Shown here in pieces: positions 41,990 through 51,392 of a stretch of 64,000 bases of DNA. Location of the stretch: positions 434,001 through 498,000 of the forward strand of contig CBDCPZ010000022.1 of NCBI GenBank assembly GCA_965220465.1, in the 5' to 3' direction. Position numbers and translations under genes: made by a program. Below the pieces are notes generated by a model. It saw only the letters and a list, made by a program, of their open reading frames with translations. It did no database searches and had not been told where the DNA came from. Source of the DNA: JAHDHW01 sp965220465 (GTDB lineage Bacteria; Bacteroidota; Bacteroidia; Chitinophagales; Saprospiraceae). Position 1 is the first letter of the stretch; each line of letters opens with the position of its first letter.

Positions 41990-43510
41990 ATGAAAAAACC
42001 ACAACTTTCTTTTTGGCAGATTTGGAATATGAGTTTTGGCTTTTTGGGAATCCAGTTTGGATTTGCTTTGCAAAATGCTAATGTGAGCCGGATATTTCAA
42101 ACTTTAGGAGCTGAAGTGGAACAAATTCCAATCCTCTGGATAGCAGCTCCGCTCACAGGGCTGATAGTTCAACCAATTATCGGATACTTTAGTGATCGAA
42201 CCTGGAATCGTTTAGGGCGACGGCGGCCTTACTTTTTAGTAGGAGCAATACTGGCATCAATTGCTCTTTTTATTATGCCTAACTCACCAATGTTGTGGAT
42301 TGCTGCAGGTATGCTTTGGATCATGGATGCTTCGATCAATATTTCTATGGAACCTTTCAGAGCCTTTGTTGGAGACAACTTGTCTTCGGAGCAACGGACA
42401 ATGGGTTTTGCAATGCAGAGTTTTTTTATTGGAACTGGTGCTGTTGTAGCTTCGATGTTGCCGTATATGTTGAGCAATTGGTTTGGAGTAAGCAACACTG
42501 CTCCTGAAGGGATTATCCCAAATTCTGTTAAGTGGTCTTTTTATTTGGGTGGAGCGGTTTTCTTCCTGACAGTACTGTGGACTGTTTTGAGGTCAAAGGA
42601 ATATTCTCCTGAAGAGATGTCTCAATTTGAAGATGCTCAGGAAAGCCACTCTTTTTTGCATGAAGCGCTTAATACTGAAGAGTATATGAAAAATGGTCTT
42701 CGACAGTTTATTATCGGAATATTGCTTATTATTTTCGCATTGCTTTTCTCATTTTGGGTACAAAATGCTGCCCTTGACAAACAATTGTATGTACTTTCAG
42801 GGATGATAGGATTTGTTGGATTATTGATGACAATCAGTGGATTGTTACAGCGAATTGGGAAGTATGAAAGTAGTTTGGTGACGATTATAAATGATTTTCA
42901 GGAGATGCCAAAAACCATGAAACAACTGGCCATTGTTCAATTTTTTTCCTGGTTCGCATTGTTTTCGATGTGGATTTATATGACTGCAGCGGTGACATTT
43001 CATTTATATGGAACAACCGATACTACATCACAAGCTTACAGTGAAGGAGCAGAATGGGTAGGCGTTTGCTTTGCAATTTATAATGGAATTGCTGCTTTGG
43101 TTGCTTTTTTATTGCCGGTTTTGGCTAAAAAGACCAGCCGAAAGATTACTCATTTAATATGCCTGGTTCTAGGCGGATTTGGCTTAATATCCGTTTTTTA
43201 TATCGTCAATCCTAACTTTTTAGCAGTATCAATGGTTGGCGTTGGAATTGCCTGGGCAAGTATTTTGTCCATGCCTTATGCAATGCTAACTGGAGCATTA
43301 CCTTCAGACAAAATGGGCTATTATATGGGCGTATTTAATTTTTTTATAGTCATTCCTCAATTGGTTGCTGCTTCAATCCTGGGGTTTTTGATTGGAAAAT
43401 TCTTTGGCGGGGATGCAATTTGGGCAATGGTTTTGGGAGGCATATCCATGGTCTTAGCTGGATTTTTTACTTTGTTCGTTGATGATAAAGATGAAGCAAC
43501 TAGTGTTTAA
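41990..43510 (+). CDS. MFS sugar transporter (SLC45/GPH-like), likely pentose importer
   Basis: A 506-aa protein with 12 membrane helices. The loop between helices 2 and 3, SDRTWNRLGRRRPYF, is the DRxxxRxGRR(R/K)P signature of the SLC45-type and GPH-type sugar symporters. No binding protein. It is first in a same-strand operon with xylB (19 bp downstream) and xylA, so it probably brings in xylose or xylosides, though relatives move maltose or sucrose and the divergent amylase hints at an alpha-glucan link. Confidence 0.85.
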   Translation: MKKPQLSFWQIWNMSFGFLGIQFGFALQNANVSRIFQTLGAEVEQIPILWIAAPLTGLIVQPIIGYFSDRTWNRLGRRRPYFLVGAILASIALFIMPNSPMLWIAAGMLWIMDASINISMEPFRAFVGDNLSSEQRTMGFAMQSFFIGTGAVVASMLPYMLSNWFGVSNTAPEGIIPNSVKWSFYLGGAVFFLTVLWTVLRSKEYSPEEMSQFEDAQESHSFLHEALNTEEYMKNGLRQFIIGILLIIFALLFSFWVQNAALDKQLYVLSGMIGFVGLLMTISGLLQRIGKYESSLVTIINDFQEMPKTMKQLAIVQFFSWFALFSMWIYMTAAVTFHLYGTTDTTSQAYSEGAEWVGVCFAIYNGIAALVAFLLPVLAKKTSRKITHLICLVLGGFGLISVFYIVNPNFLAVSMVGVGIAWASILSMPYAMLTGALPSDKMGYYMGVFNFFIVIPQLVAASILGFLIGKFFGGDAIWAMVLGGISMVLAGFFTLFVDDKDEATSV

Positions 43511-43529
43511 AATTTAATATTTTTTTAGA

Positions 43530-45008
43530 ATGTATTTACTTGGATACGATCTTGGAAGCTCATCAGTTAAAGCTGCGCTGCTTGAAGTAGAAAGCGGCAA
43601 GTGTGTAGCTTCTGCATTTTATCCAGAGGAAGAAATGCCGATTGATGCTCCCAAGGAGGACTGGGCCGAACAAGATCCTAATATATGGTGGGAAAACATT
43701 AAGAAAGTAACGCAACGATTATTTGCTCAAAATCCTATTGAAAAAGAGGCAATTAAAGCAATTGGCATTTCTTATCAGATGCACGGATTGGTTGTAGTAG
43801 ATAATAATCTGGACGTTTTGCGTCCTTCAATTATTTGGTGTGATAGTCGGGCAACTCAGATTGGAGAAAATGCTTTTCATGATTTAGGTGAAAAAGTTTG
43901 TCTCGAAAATCTATTGAATTCTCCCGGAAATTTTACTGCCTCAAAGTTAGCTTGGGTGAAAAAAAACGAACCTGCAATTTTTGAAAAAGTATTTAAATTT
44001 ATGCTGCCTGGTGATTATATTGCTATGAAGCTGACGGGCGAAATCCGTACCACGGTGAGTGGTTTGTCAGAAGGGATGTTTTGGGATTTTAAAAAAGGAG
44101 AAGTCGCTTCGTTCTTAATGGAGCATTACGGTTTTTCGAATGCCGTGATTCCGGATATTGTCCCGACTTTTGGTTTGCAGGGAGAACTAAGCGAAAGTGC
44201 TGCGGAGGCTTTAAATTTGAAAAAAGGGACACCAGTAAGTTATCGTGCTGGAGACCAACCAAATAATGCTTTTTCTCTTAATGTTCTCAATCCCGGAGAA
44301 GTAGCCGCAACTGCTGGAACTTCAGGAGTTATCTACAGTGTAAGCGATCAGGTTGAATATGATCCTCTATCGAGAGTGAATACTTTTGCACACGTGAATC
44401 ATGGTGAACAAACCAGGCTTGGAGTCTTACTTTGTGTTAATGGATGCGGTATTCAGAATGCCTGGTTGAGAAGAATTTTTGGGAAAAATATGAGTTATAT
44501 GGAAATGAATGATCTGGCTGCTCAAGTACCAATTGGATCAAATAATCTAACGGTTCTTCCATTTGGAAACGGAGCAGAAAGATTGTTGCAAAATCGAAAT
44601 ATCAACGCTCAAATCAGCGGTTTAAGTTTTAATCTTCATGGACAGGGCCACTTGATTCGAGCAGCTCAGGAAGGCATTGCCTTTGCCATTTATTACGGAA
44701 TGGAAATCATGCAAAACATGGGAATTAATCTTTCGGTAATAAAAGCTTCCAAAGCCAATCTGTTTTTGAGCCCAATATTCAGGGAAACACTCGCGGCAGT
44801 TTCCGGTTCCAAAATCGAATTGTATAACACGGACGGGGCCATTGGTGCGGCGAGAGGTGCCGGATTGGGCGCGGGCATTTATCAGTCCGAAAAAGAAGCT
44901 TTTGAAAGCCTGCAAATAGTAAGTCACACTGTGCCAGAGGCCTTAAATTCTGCAGCTGTAAAAGTAGCTTATGAGCATTGGAAAGAAGTATTGAAAAAGC
45001 ATCTGTAA
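43530..45008 (+). CDS. xylB: Xylulokinase
   Basis: A 492-aa FGGY-family kinase converting D-xylulose to xylulose-5-phosphate. The ATP-binding phosphate-1 motif GYDLGSSSVKA is at 4-14; RAGDQPNNAFSLNV is at ~238-251, the region with the catalytic Asp; the C-terminal domain has GAIGAARGAGLGAG (~435-448). FGGY members vary in substrate, but the xylA gene 41 bp downstream points to xylulose. Its N-terminal half is complete; nothing looks truncated. Confidence 0.9.
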   Translation: MYLLGYDLGSSSVKAALLEVESGKCVASAFYPEEEMPIDAPKEDWAEQDPNIWWENIKKVTQRLFAQNPIEKEAIKAIGISYQMHGLVVVDNNLDVLRPSIIWCDSRATQIGENAFHDLGEKVCLENLLNSPGNFTASKLAWVKKNEPAIFEKVFKFMLPGDYIAMKLTGEIRTTVSGLSEGMFWDFKKGEVASFLMEHYGFSNAVIPDIVPTFGLQGELSESAAEALNLKKGTPVSYRAGDQPNNAFSLNVLNPGEVAATAGTSGVIYSVSDQVEYDPLSRVNTFAHVNHGEQTRLGVLLCVNGCGIQNAWLRRIFGKNMSYMEMNDLAAQVPIGSNNLTVLPFGNGAERLLQNRNINAQISGLSFNLHGQGHLIRAAQEGIAFAIYYGMEIMQNMGINLSVIKASKANLFLSPIFRETLAAVSGSKIELYNTDGAIGAARGAGLGAGIYQSEKEAFESLQIVSHTVPEALNSAAVKVAYEHWKEVLKKHL

Positions 45009-45049
45009 GATCTCACAAACCTTTTATAAAATTTTAAATAACGATAGAG

Positions 45050-46378
45050 ATGGAAGTGTTAATTGGCAACAAAGAATATTTCAAAGGAATTCAAAAAATT
45101 CAATTTGAAGGGAAAGACTCAAAAAATCCACTCGCATTTAAATGGTACGATGCGAATCAAAAAGTAGGCGGTAAAACCATGGAAGAACATCTTCGGTTTG
45201 CAACAGCTTACTGGCATTCCTTCTGTAATGTCAATACGGATCCCTTTGGTGCAGGAACACGGGAATTGCCCTGGAACAAAGGACGAGATGCGATTAGCCG
45301 GGCGAAATATAAAATGGACGCCGCGTTTGAGTTTTTTACAAAACTGGGAACGCCCTATTATTGCTTTCATGATCTTGATATTGTTGATGAAGGGAAAACG
45401 ATAAAAGAGTATGAAAAGCGGATGAAAGTGATGGTTCGTTATGCAAAAAAGAAACAAAAAGATTCCGGTGTGAAATTACTCTGGGGTACAGCAAACTTGT
45501 TTTCAAATGTGCGCTACATGAATGGAGCTGCCACCAATCCTGACTTTCAAGTAGTTGCTTACGCCGCGACTCAGGTCAAAAATTCAATCGATGCAACCAT
45601 CGCTCTTGACGGTGAAAATTATGTTTTTTGGGGTGGGAGAGAAGGGTACCTTTCATTGCTCAACACAGATATGAAAAGAGAAAAAGATCACCTTGCTCGT
45701 TTCCTGACGATGGCCAGGAATTATGGTCGTAAAAATGGTTTTAAAGGAACTTTCCTGATTGAGCCAAAACCAATGGAACCCAGCAAGCATCAATACGATT
45801 TCGATGCAGAAACGGTGATTGGCTTTTTGCGGCATTATGGACTGGATAAAGATTTTAAACTAAATATCGAGGTCAATCATGCTACTCTTTCAGGACATAC
45901 GATGGAGCACGAACTCCAAGTTGCAGCCGATGCAGGAATGCTTGGAAGTATAGATGCTAATCGCGGAGATTATCAAAATGGCTGGGATACGGATCAGTTT
46001 GTAAACAATATTTATGAATCAGTTTTGTCAATGTTGGTGATTTTGCAAGTGGGAGGATTCAAAACTGGCGGGATCAATTGGGATGCAAAAGTTCGTCGAA
46101 ATTCAACAGACCTCGAAGATCTATTCGTTGCTCACATTGGTGGCATGGATGTGTACGCTCGGGCATTGTTAATCGCGCAGGACATTTTGAAAAATTCTGA
46201 TTATAAGAAAATGATTGCAGCGCGATATGACTCTTTTGATCGGGGGAAAGGAAAAGAATTTGAGAAAGGAAAACTGGGTTTGGAAGATCTGCGAAAAATT
46301 GCCATTCGAAAAGGGGAACCTAAACAAGTTAGTGGGAAGCAGGAGTTTTATGAACAGTTAATTAACATGTATATTTAA
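45050..46378 (+). CDS. xylA: Xylose isomerase
   Basis: A 442-aa TIM-barrel enzyme turning D-xylose into D-xylulose. The catalytic His is H107 in FHDLD (106-110), with the Mg/Mn ligands expected in LIEPKPMEPSKHQYD (E, ~230s), NIEVNHATLSGHT (E and H), and SIDANRGD (D). Length and order match class II (longer N-terminus) enzymes of Bacteroidota. Third gene of the transporter-xylB-xylA operon. No dedicated regulator gene is in the cluster. Confidence 0.97.
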   Translation: MEVLIGNKEYFKGIQKIQFEGKDSKNPLAFKWYDANQKVGGKTMEEHLRFATAYWHSFCNVNTDPFGAGTRELPWNKGRDAISRAKYKMDAAFEFFTKLGTPYYCFHDLDIVDEGKTIKEYEKRMKVMVRYAKKKQKDSGVKLLWGTANLFSNVRYMNGAATNPDFQVVAYAATQVKNSIDATIALDGENYVFWGGREGYLSLLNTDMKREKDHLARFLTMARNYGRKNGFKGTFLIEPKPMEPSKHQYDFDAETVIGFLRHYGLDKDFKLNIEVNHATLSGHTMEHELQVAADAGMLGSIDANRGDYQNGWDTDQFVNNIYESVLSMLVILQVGGFKTGGINWDAKVRRNSTDLEDLFVAHIGGMDVYARALLIAQDILKNSDYKKMIAARYDSFDRGKGKEFEKGKLGLEDLRKIAIRKGEPKQVSGKQEFYEQLINMYI

Positions 46379-46477
46379 CGTTAAAAAAGGAGTATTTCGA
46401 AACATGCAAGCTTTATTTGATAGACTTCATTTTAACGAAAGTGGTTAAGATTTTTAAATAAAAAAAAACATAAATTT

Positions 46478-47332
46478 ATGCGTTGGCAAGGTAGAAAAGG
46501 AAGTTCAAATGTTGAGGACAGGAGAGGCGGAGGAAGAGGGAAAAAGATTGGAGCAGGGTTAGGTATTGGGACAATTATTATATTTTTTCTGGCGATTCTT
46601 CTTGGTGAGGACCCGGAAAAGGCGCTTCAGCAGATTCAATCACAACCCATTGAGCAAAACACAACACAACATACCTCCAGTGCTGAAGAAGAGGAGTTGG
46701 CTCAATTCGTCTCGGTTGTACTAAAAGACACCGAAGATGTTTGGAAAAAAATATTCTCTGAGCAATTAAATCGCAATTATACAGAACCAACTTTGGTATT
46801 ATTCAGCGGAGAAGATCGATCAGCATGTGGATTTGCAAGCGCAGCTACAGGACCTTTTTATTGCCCGGCTGATCAAAAACTCTACATTGATCTGAGTTTT
46901 TATCAGCAACTGAAAACACGGTTTAAGGCTCCTGGGGATTTCGCGATGGCCTATATCGTCGCACACGAAGTGGGGCATCATGTCCAACACCTTTTGGGCA
47001 TAACGACAGAAGTAGCTTCTAAACAACGCAGGATGAGTAAAACAGAAGCAAATAAATTGTCGGTTCGATTAGAACTTCAAGCTGATTTTCTTGCAGGAGT
47101 ATGGGCGCACCATGCACAAAAAATGAAAAATATATTGGAAAAGGGAGACCTCGAAGAAGCGATAAATGCTGCAAGCGCCGTTGGGGACGACCGGATTCAA
47201 ATGGAAGCAAGAGGTTATGTTGTTCCTGATTCTTTTACTCATGGCACGTCCAAACAACGGATGGATTGGTTTTATAAAGGACTTCAGACTGGAGATTTGA
47301 GAGATGGAGATACCTTTGGTGTTGCGCTATAA
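46478..47332 (+). CDS. YpfJ-family neutral zinc metalloprotease-like membrane protein
   Basis: A 284-aa protein with a short basic N-terminus (RWQGRKGSSNVEDRRGG), one membrane helix (~28-43), an acidic linker, and a catalytic domain with H163EVGHHVQ170 (HExxH) and the C-terminal family segment RLELQADFLAGVWAH (~191-205, with the third-ligand Glu). Also WDGRRM-like family ending (KQRMDWFYKGLQTGD). This matches the neutral zinc metallopeptidase (YpfJ) family. Substrate unknown. It leads a three-gene same-strand run (gaps 36 and 20 bp). Confidence 0.9.
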   Translation: MRWQGRKGSSNVEDRRGGGRGKKIGAGLGIGTIIIFFLAILLGEDPEKALQQIQSQPIEQNTTQHTSSAEEEELAQFVSVVLKDTEDVWKKIFSEQLNRNYTEPTLVLFSGEDRSACGFASAATGPFYCPADQKLYIDLSFYQQLKTRFKAPGDFAMAYIVAHEVGHHVQHLLGITTEVASKQRRMSKTEANKLSVRLELQADFLAGVWAHHAQKMKNILEKGDLEEAINAASAVGDDRIQMEARGYVVPDSFTHGTSKQRMDWFYKGLQTGDLRDGDTFGVAL

Positions 47333-47368
47333 GTAAGGATTTGGAGCATTTCTTGCTGTGGCAAAAGT

Positions 47369-48784
47369 ATGCGCTACCCTTTAACATTTTTGGATGATTT
47401 ACTGATTCTATTGAAGGTCTTTCAATTGCCGGAAGAAGTGTTGATTTATGATCCTGAACAGATCATAATTGAAAACACAATTGACGATTTTCAAATTATT
47501 GAACAATTAGTCCAAAAGGATATTCTACGATTGGATAAAAAAGTGTTGGTCAATATTTCCAATGAAACAATCATCGATCAAATTTCCAATGATTTTGAAT
47601 TTATTTTGGATTTCCAATCCAAAACGCAGGATTGCGCCAATTTCCACTCAGAGCCTTTTTATTTTATAAATAGTCCTGACGGAACGATTCGCTGGCTTTT
47701 TCCAAAAGACTTAAAACATCCGGGATTTCTAAGCCTTTATAATAGTTCAGGACTAAAAGCTTCTGTTTTTCAACAGGTTGTAAAATTAGCTTTCCAGACA
47801 CAAACACAGCATTTAATTTGTTCAGGTAAATTTGTTCTTTATTCAAAAAAGGAAAAATTTGTTCAGCGACTTTATGCAGAAGAAAATCAAAGTTTTTCGG
47901 TTTTTACCGGCACAGTTGGGCCTAACCGAAAGGCAATTATTGCTTTACACAAAGAAAAAGAAACAACGCATTTCATAAAATTTCCTTTGACTGAAAATTC
48001 GAAAGCGTTGATCAACAACGAATGGAACCATTTGCGTTGCCTGGGGCTGTTCCAATTTGAAAACCTTGAAGTGCCAAAAGCCATCCAGATTTGCGGAGGA
48101 ATTAAACTTTCCAATATCAAAACAGGCAATAATTTCCACCACGCCAGATTGCAGGATATACACTTTTCGGCAGTGACAGAACTATATGATCAAACAATAC
48201 AATATCGATTGTTGTCAGCCATTCCAATCTGGAATCAGGCATTGGATGATATTTTCTATTTGTTTGTCAATTACGAAGATGCTGCAAAGCCTTTTGGAGC
48301 AAAAGTCCGTAAGCTGATTGGGAATATGTATGAACTTTCACAACAGTTCAATGACCATTTAGAGCTACCAATAGCCTATTCTCATGGAGATTTTACACCC
48401 TGGAATATGTATTTGAGCAAAGACCGTATTTATCTTTATGACTGGGAGTTGGCGTCACTGCATCGACCTATGCTTTTTGATTTGTTCCATTTTATTTTTC
48501 AATCGCATGTTTTAATCAAAAGAAGTTCTTTTAAAGGGGTTTCTGAGGCAGTCAATCAAATGAGACAACATCCGTTGGTTAGAAAATTAATCGGAAAATA
48601 CGATATAGATTTTGATTTGCACTATCAGCTTTATATGATTTTGATTTCTTCCTATTATATAAAATTGTTTATTAATCAAAAGCGAATCCATAAGCAAGCC
48701 ATTTGGCTGATTGATTGCTGGTTGGAAGCTTTTAAAGATTTAGCAACTCAAAAAACAATGCTCGCCCAAAGCTCCAGAGCTTAA
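47369..48784 (+). CDS. Aminoglycoside-phosphotransferase-like kinase (APH fold)
   Basis: A 471-aa protein. The N-terminal ~170 residues are unassigned; the C-terminal part is an APH-like kinase: Brenner-type catalytic motif HGDFTPWN at 339-346 and the metal-binding YDWE near 357-360. Such kinases phosphorylate choline, sugars or small molecules; in some genomes they sit in surface-polysaccharide clusters. It has no signal peptide. The preceding metalloprotease gene and the following small membrane-protein gene lie 36 and 20 bp away, so this is likely one transcript. Confidence 0.78.
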   Translation: MRYPLTFLDDLLILLKVFQLPEEVLIYDPEQIIIENTIDDFQIIEQLVQKDILRLDKKVLVNISNETIIDQISNDFEFILDFQSKTQDCANFHSEPFYFINSPDGTIRWLFPKDLKHPGFLSLYNSSGLKASVFQQVVKLAFQTQTQHLICSGKFVLYSKKEKFVQRLYAEENQSFSVFTGTVGPNRKAIIALHKEKETTHFIKFPLTENSKALINNEWNHLRCLGLFQFENLEVPKAIQICGGIKLSNIKTGNNFHHARLQDIHFSAVTELYDQTIQYRLLSAIPIWNQALDDIFYLFVNYEDAAKPFGAKVRKLIGNMYELSQQFNDHLELPIAYSHGDFTPWNMYLSKDRIYLYDWELASLHRPMLFDLFHFIFQSHVLIKRSSFKGVSEAVNQMRQHPLVRKLIGKYDIDFDLHYQLYMILISSYYIKLFINQKRIHKQAIWLIDCWLEAFKDLATQKTMLAQSSRA

Positions 48785-48804
48785 TTTTTCTTTTCTTTGT
48801 TTTC

Positions 48805-49161
48805 ATGAAAAAGAGTTTGGAATCTTATTCAACCGAAGAAAAAATTTATTTTTTTATTCACCTGTTATCCGTGATTGTGGCTTGGACTGGACCGTTTTTG
48901 TTTTCATGGAAATTAATGATTCCTCTTTATATAATGGTGTCGGCCCAGTTCATCATTTTTAAAAGCTGTTTAATGAATAAACATCATGGCTTGGATGAAA
49001 GCGATGACCTTACTTTTTATGCAGAGCTTTTTGAGTTGATGGGGTTTCAACCAAATCGGCGGAAACTGAAACTATTTATTCGTAATTATTTGAATATTAT
49101 TTTGATAGCTGTTACGTTGGGCTGGCAAGTTGGGTTGGACATTAAACCTTTGTTTTTTTAG
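48805..49161 (+). CDS. Small membrane protein (118 aa)
   Basis: Not recognised. Hydrophobic helices at ~14-34, ~36-55 and ~95-112, with a hydrophilic middle (NKHHGLDESDDLTFYAELFEL). It follows the APH-like kinase by 20 bp and ends at a strong terminator (49177-49220), so it closes the three-gene run. It may be a membrane partner of that kinase. Confidence 0.65.
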   Translation: MKKSLESYSTEEKIYFFIHLLSVIVAWTGPFLFSWKLMIPLYIMVSAQFIIFKSCLMNKHHGLDESDDLTFYAELFELMGFQPNRRKLKLFIRNYLNIILIAVTLGWQVGLDIKPLFF

Positions 49162-49176
49162 AAGAGTACTTTTATA

Positions 49177-49220
49177 AAAAGCCAAAACACCATTGGAAAT
49201 ACAATGGTGTTTTGGCTTAA
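49177..49220. terminator. Bidirectional hairpin terminator
   Basis: AAGCCAAAACACCATTG (49179-49195) pairs perfectly with 49202-49218; A/T runs flank both sides, so it can serve the plus-strand run and the minus-strand gene ending at 49243. Confidence 0.85.
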
Positions 49221-49242
49221 TTTTAAATAATGGCACGATAGT

Positions 49243-51318
49243 TTAATTCCGCTGCTCTTCCATGTTAATCGTATTAAATTCCTGTAAAACATTTAAAAAA
49301 TATTTTTCATCCGTGATGATGCGCTTCGTCTGCTCAAAACGGTTATAATCAATTCCTTTTTCATCTAGTAATTGTCTGGCATCAGCTAGTATTTTGGATA
49401 ATACCTCAGGATTGTCTTGTAAAATAATGACCATTTTATCAATGGTTGTTTTTCTATCAAATTGATTTGGCTTGTTTAGATTTTCTAATTCACTAGAAAT
49501 TGCCTCGTCTTTATTTTCAACTTCTGAGACTTCAAAAAGCGTCGCATCAAAGGACGGGTCTTTTGATTGTAAATAGGCAATTACTGTATTTAATTGATTT
49601 TTAACCGATTTCAATTCCTCATCCTGTTGTTGTATTTTATTAACAGCATCATTTGTATTAATTCCAACGGCGACATTAATCATCGATATACCAAGTGCAT
49701 TATCAGATTCAGACCAGGCTACTCCGACAATTCTTTCATATTGATCTAAAGTTATTTTCTGTGGATTTACCGCAATTCCAAAGCCATCACTCAAACTGGA
49801 GGCAATAATATAATCCCCGACATTGACTTTTCCTCTGACTTTTACAGCCACTTGCCCCATGAATGCTATTTTTTCATAATTAATTTCCTGGCCTTCAGGA
49901 GGCATGTTTCCCAAAACAATAGGGCTTTTTGAAACGACCATATAATGGTTAGGATTAGCCATGGTTTTTGAAACTTTTCCACCTCTTACACCAACAATAT
50001 CCCCAAAGCTAAAGGTCTCCTCTAAAGAAGCTTTTTGAAGCCACTCAGCATAATCTCCGCTACCGGATTCAAAGGCAATTCCTACTTTGTTTTCCCAATC
50101 GACTGTTACTACGGCCCAATTGGAAATTATATCTACCATTTCTATCCCTTCAACAATTGCAGCATCGCCATCATCTAAACCAACAATATCTACTGCAACC
50201 ATTGCAATTTGGAATGCGGTGTTTAAGGCCTCTTGTTCATGCCACCAAATGTAATTAAAGCTGTTTTGTAATTCGGACAATGTTTGCCCTTCAATTCTTC
50301 CTTGCCGTCCATTATCATCCCAGAATGTCATAAAATTATTGCTGTTATCTCTTGTGCCATTTATTTTAACGGCAATTCCCTGATCACTTCCTTGAACTCG
50401 CAGCGGATAAGCATCATAACTACTTTGACCGCCGCCTACATTTGCATCGATAGTCACCTGTCCGTTTAGCCCTGATCTACCACCCACGGTAAAATCATTA
50501 TCTATAGTTCCATTATTTAGGACATGTATGTTATTAAATGTTCCATCGCCTCCTGCTGTAATATTGTTGACAATGGAAATGTTATCACCAAAAGAAGCAT
50601 CTTCTCCTACGAAAAGAAAACTATCAATGACAGCTTCATGGCCTTGAACATACAGGTTCTGGACAATAGTGGAATCGCCCTTTACCTCAAGACTTCCACC
50701 GATTTCAACATCGCCGGGCATTACAATTTCACCATTTGCTTTTATACGCAACCGCTCAAGATTGTTTGTACGGAAAACCAAATCAACAGAATCTATATTT
50801 CCTACGAAATGTTTATCAGGGTTAGTTTTTTCGAGGCCTTCAATATTCCACCAGGGCTGTCCCCACCATGGTACTCTGCCATCGCCATTTGGATTAATTG
50901 GCACTAATTGATTAGCGCTTCCTGCATGAAAAGCATAAGGAACGGTGAGTAATTTTGTAGTATTCATTTCTTTGAAATTAAAACCTGCCTTCTCATCCAT
51001 TGCGACTTCCAACCAGATTTCTTCTGATTCCCAGGGTATTTCTTCAAAATTTCCTTTTGTGGGTTCTCCTTGACCAATGGTAAAATTAAATAAGCCAAAT
51101 TTATTGGTTATTACATTGTGGATTTCACTGTAAGCAACTCCTCGTCTTTCAATGTTGGAGATAAGTGTGATTTTAATACTTATAGGTATGTCAGATAATA
51201 ACTGGCCATCAGCATCTCTTGCTACAGCCTGATAATTTATGCCTTGAGGAATGTTTTGAGCTAAAAGTGACGTAAATGAAAATACAAGGATTATTAGGTT
51301 AAAAAGTATCTTTTTCAT
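49243..51318 (-). CDS. Large secreted stalk/adhesin-like protein
   Basis: A 691-aa secreted protein with a signal peptide (~1-20, ending LLAQ). The N-terminal ~130 residues (NIPQGINYQAVARDADG, FNFTIGQGEPTKGNFEEI) form a beta-domain common in Bacteroidota surface proteins. Residues ~185-300 carry repeated short beta-units of tail-fibre/adhesin-stalk type (INNIHVLNNGTIDNDFTVGG; DVEIGGSLEVKG). A region at ~475-545 (VNVGDYIIASSLSDGFGIAV) resembles the head-connector part of such fibres. A coiled coil follows (KIQQQDEELKSVKNQLNTV, ~560-580). No sorting domain is seen at the C-terminus. The trimeric-fibre form is inferred only. Confidence 0.68.
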   Translation of the reverse strand: MKKILFNLIILVFSFTSLLAQNIPQGINYQAVARDADGQLLSDIPISIKITLISNIERRGVAYSEIHNVITNKFGLFNFTIGQGEPTKGNFEEIPWESEEIWLEVAMDEKAGFNFKEMNTTKLLTVPYAFHAGSANQLVPINPNGDGRVPWWGQPWWNIEGLEKTNPDKHFVGNIDSVDLVFRTNNLERLRIKANGEIVMPGDVEIGGSLEVKGDSTIVQNLYVQGHEAVIDSFLFVGEDASFGDNISIVNNITAGGDGTFNNIHVLNNGTIDNDFTVGGRSGLNGQVTIDANVGGGQSSYDAYPLRVQGSDQGIAVKINGTRDNSNNFMTFWDDNGRQGRIEGQTLSELQNSFNYIWWHEQEALNTAFQIAMVAVDIVGLDDGDAAIVEGIEMVDIISNWAVVTVDWENKVGIAFESGSGDYAEWLQKASLEETFSFGDIVGVRGGKVSKTMANPNHYMVVSKSPIVLGNMPPEGQEINYEKIAFMGQVAVKVRGKVNVGDYIIASSLSDGFGIAVNPQKITLDQYERIVGVAWSESDNALGISMINVAVGINTNDAVNKIQQQDEELKSVKNQLNTVIAYLQSKDPSFDATLFEVSEVENKDEAISSELENLNKPNQFDRKTTIDKMVIILQDNPEVLSKILADARQLLDEKGIDYNRFEQTKRIITDEKYFLNVLQEFNTINMEEQRN

Positions 51319-51392
51319 TGGGATCTGTTTTTAAATGAGGGAAAATAGGGTTGAAAAACAGGAGAGAATTAGAACTTGATTTTGGTGTAAAA

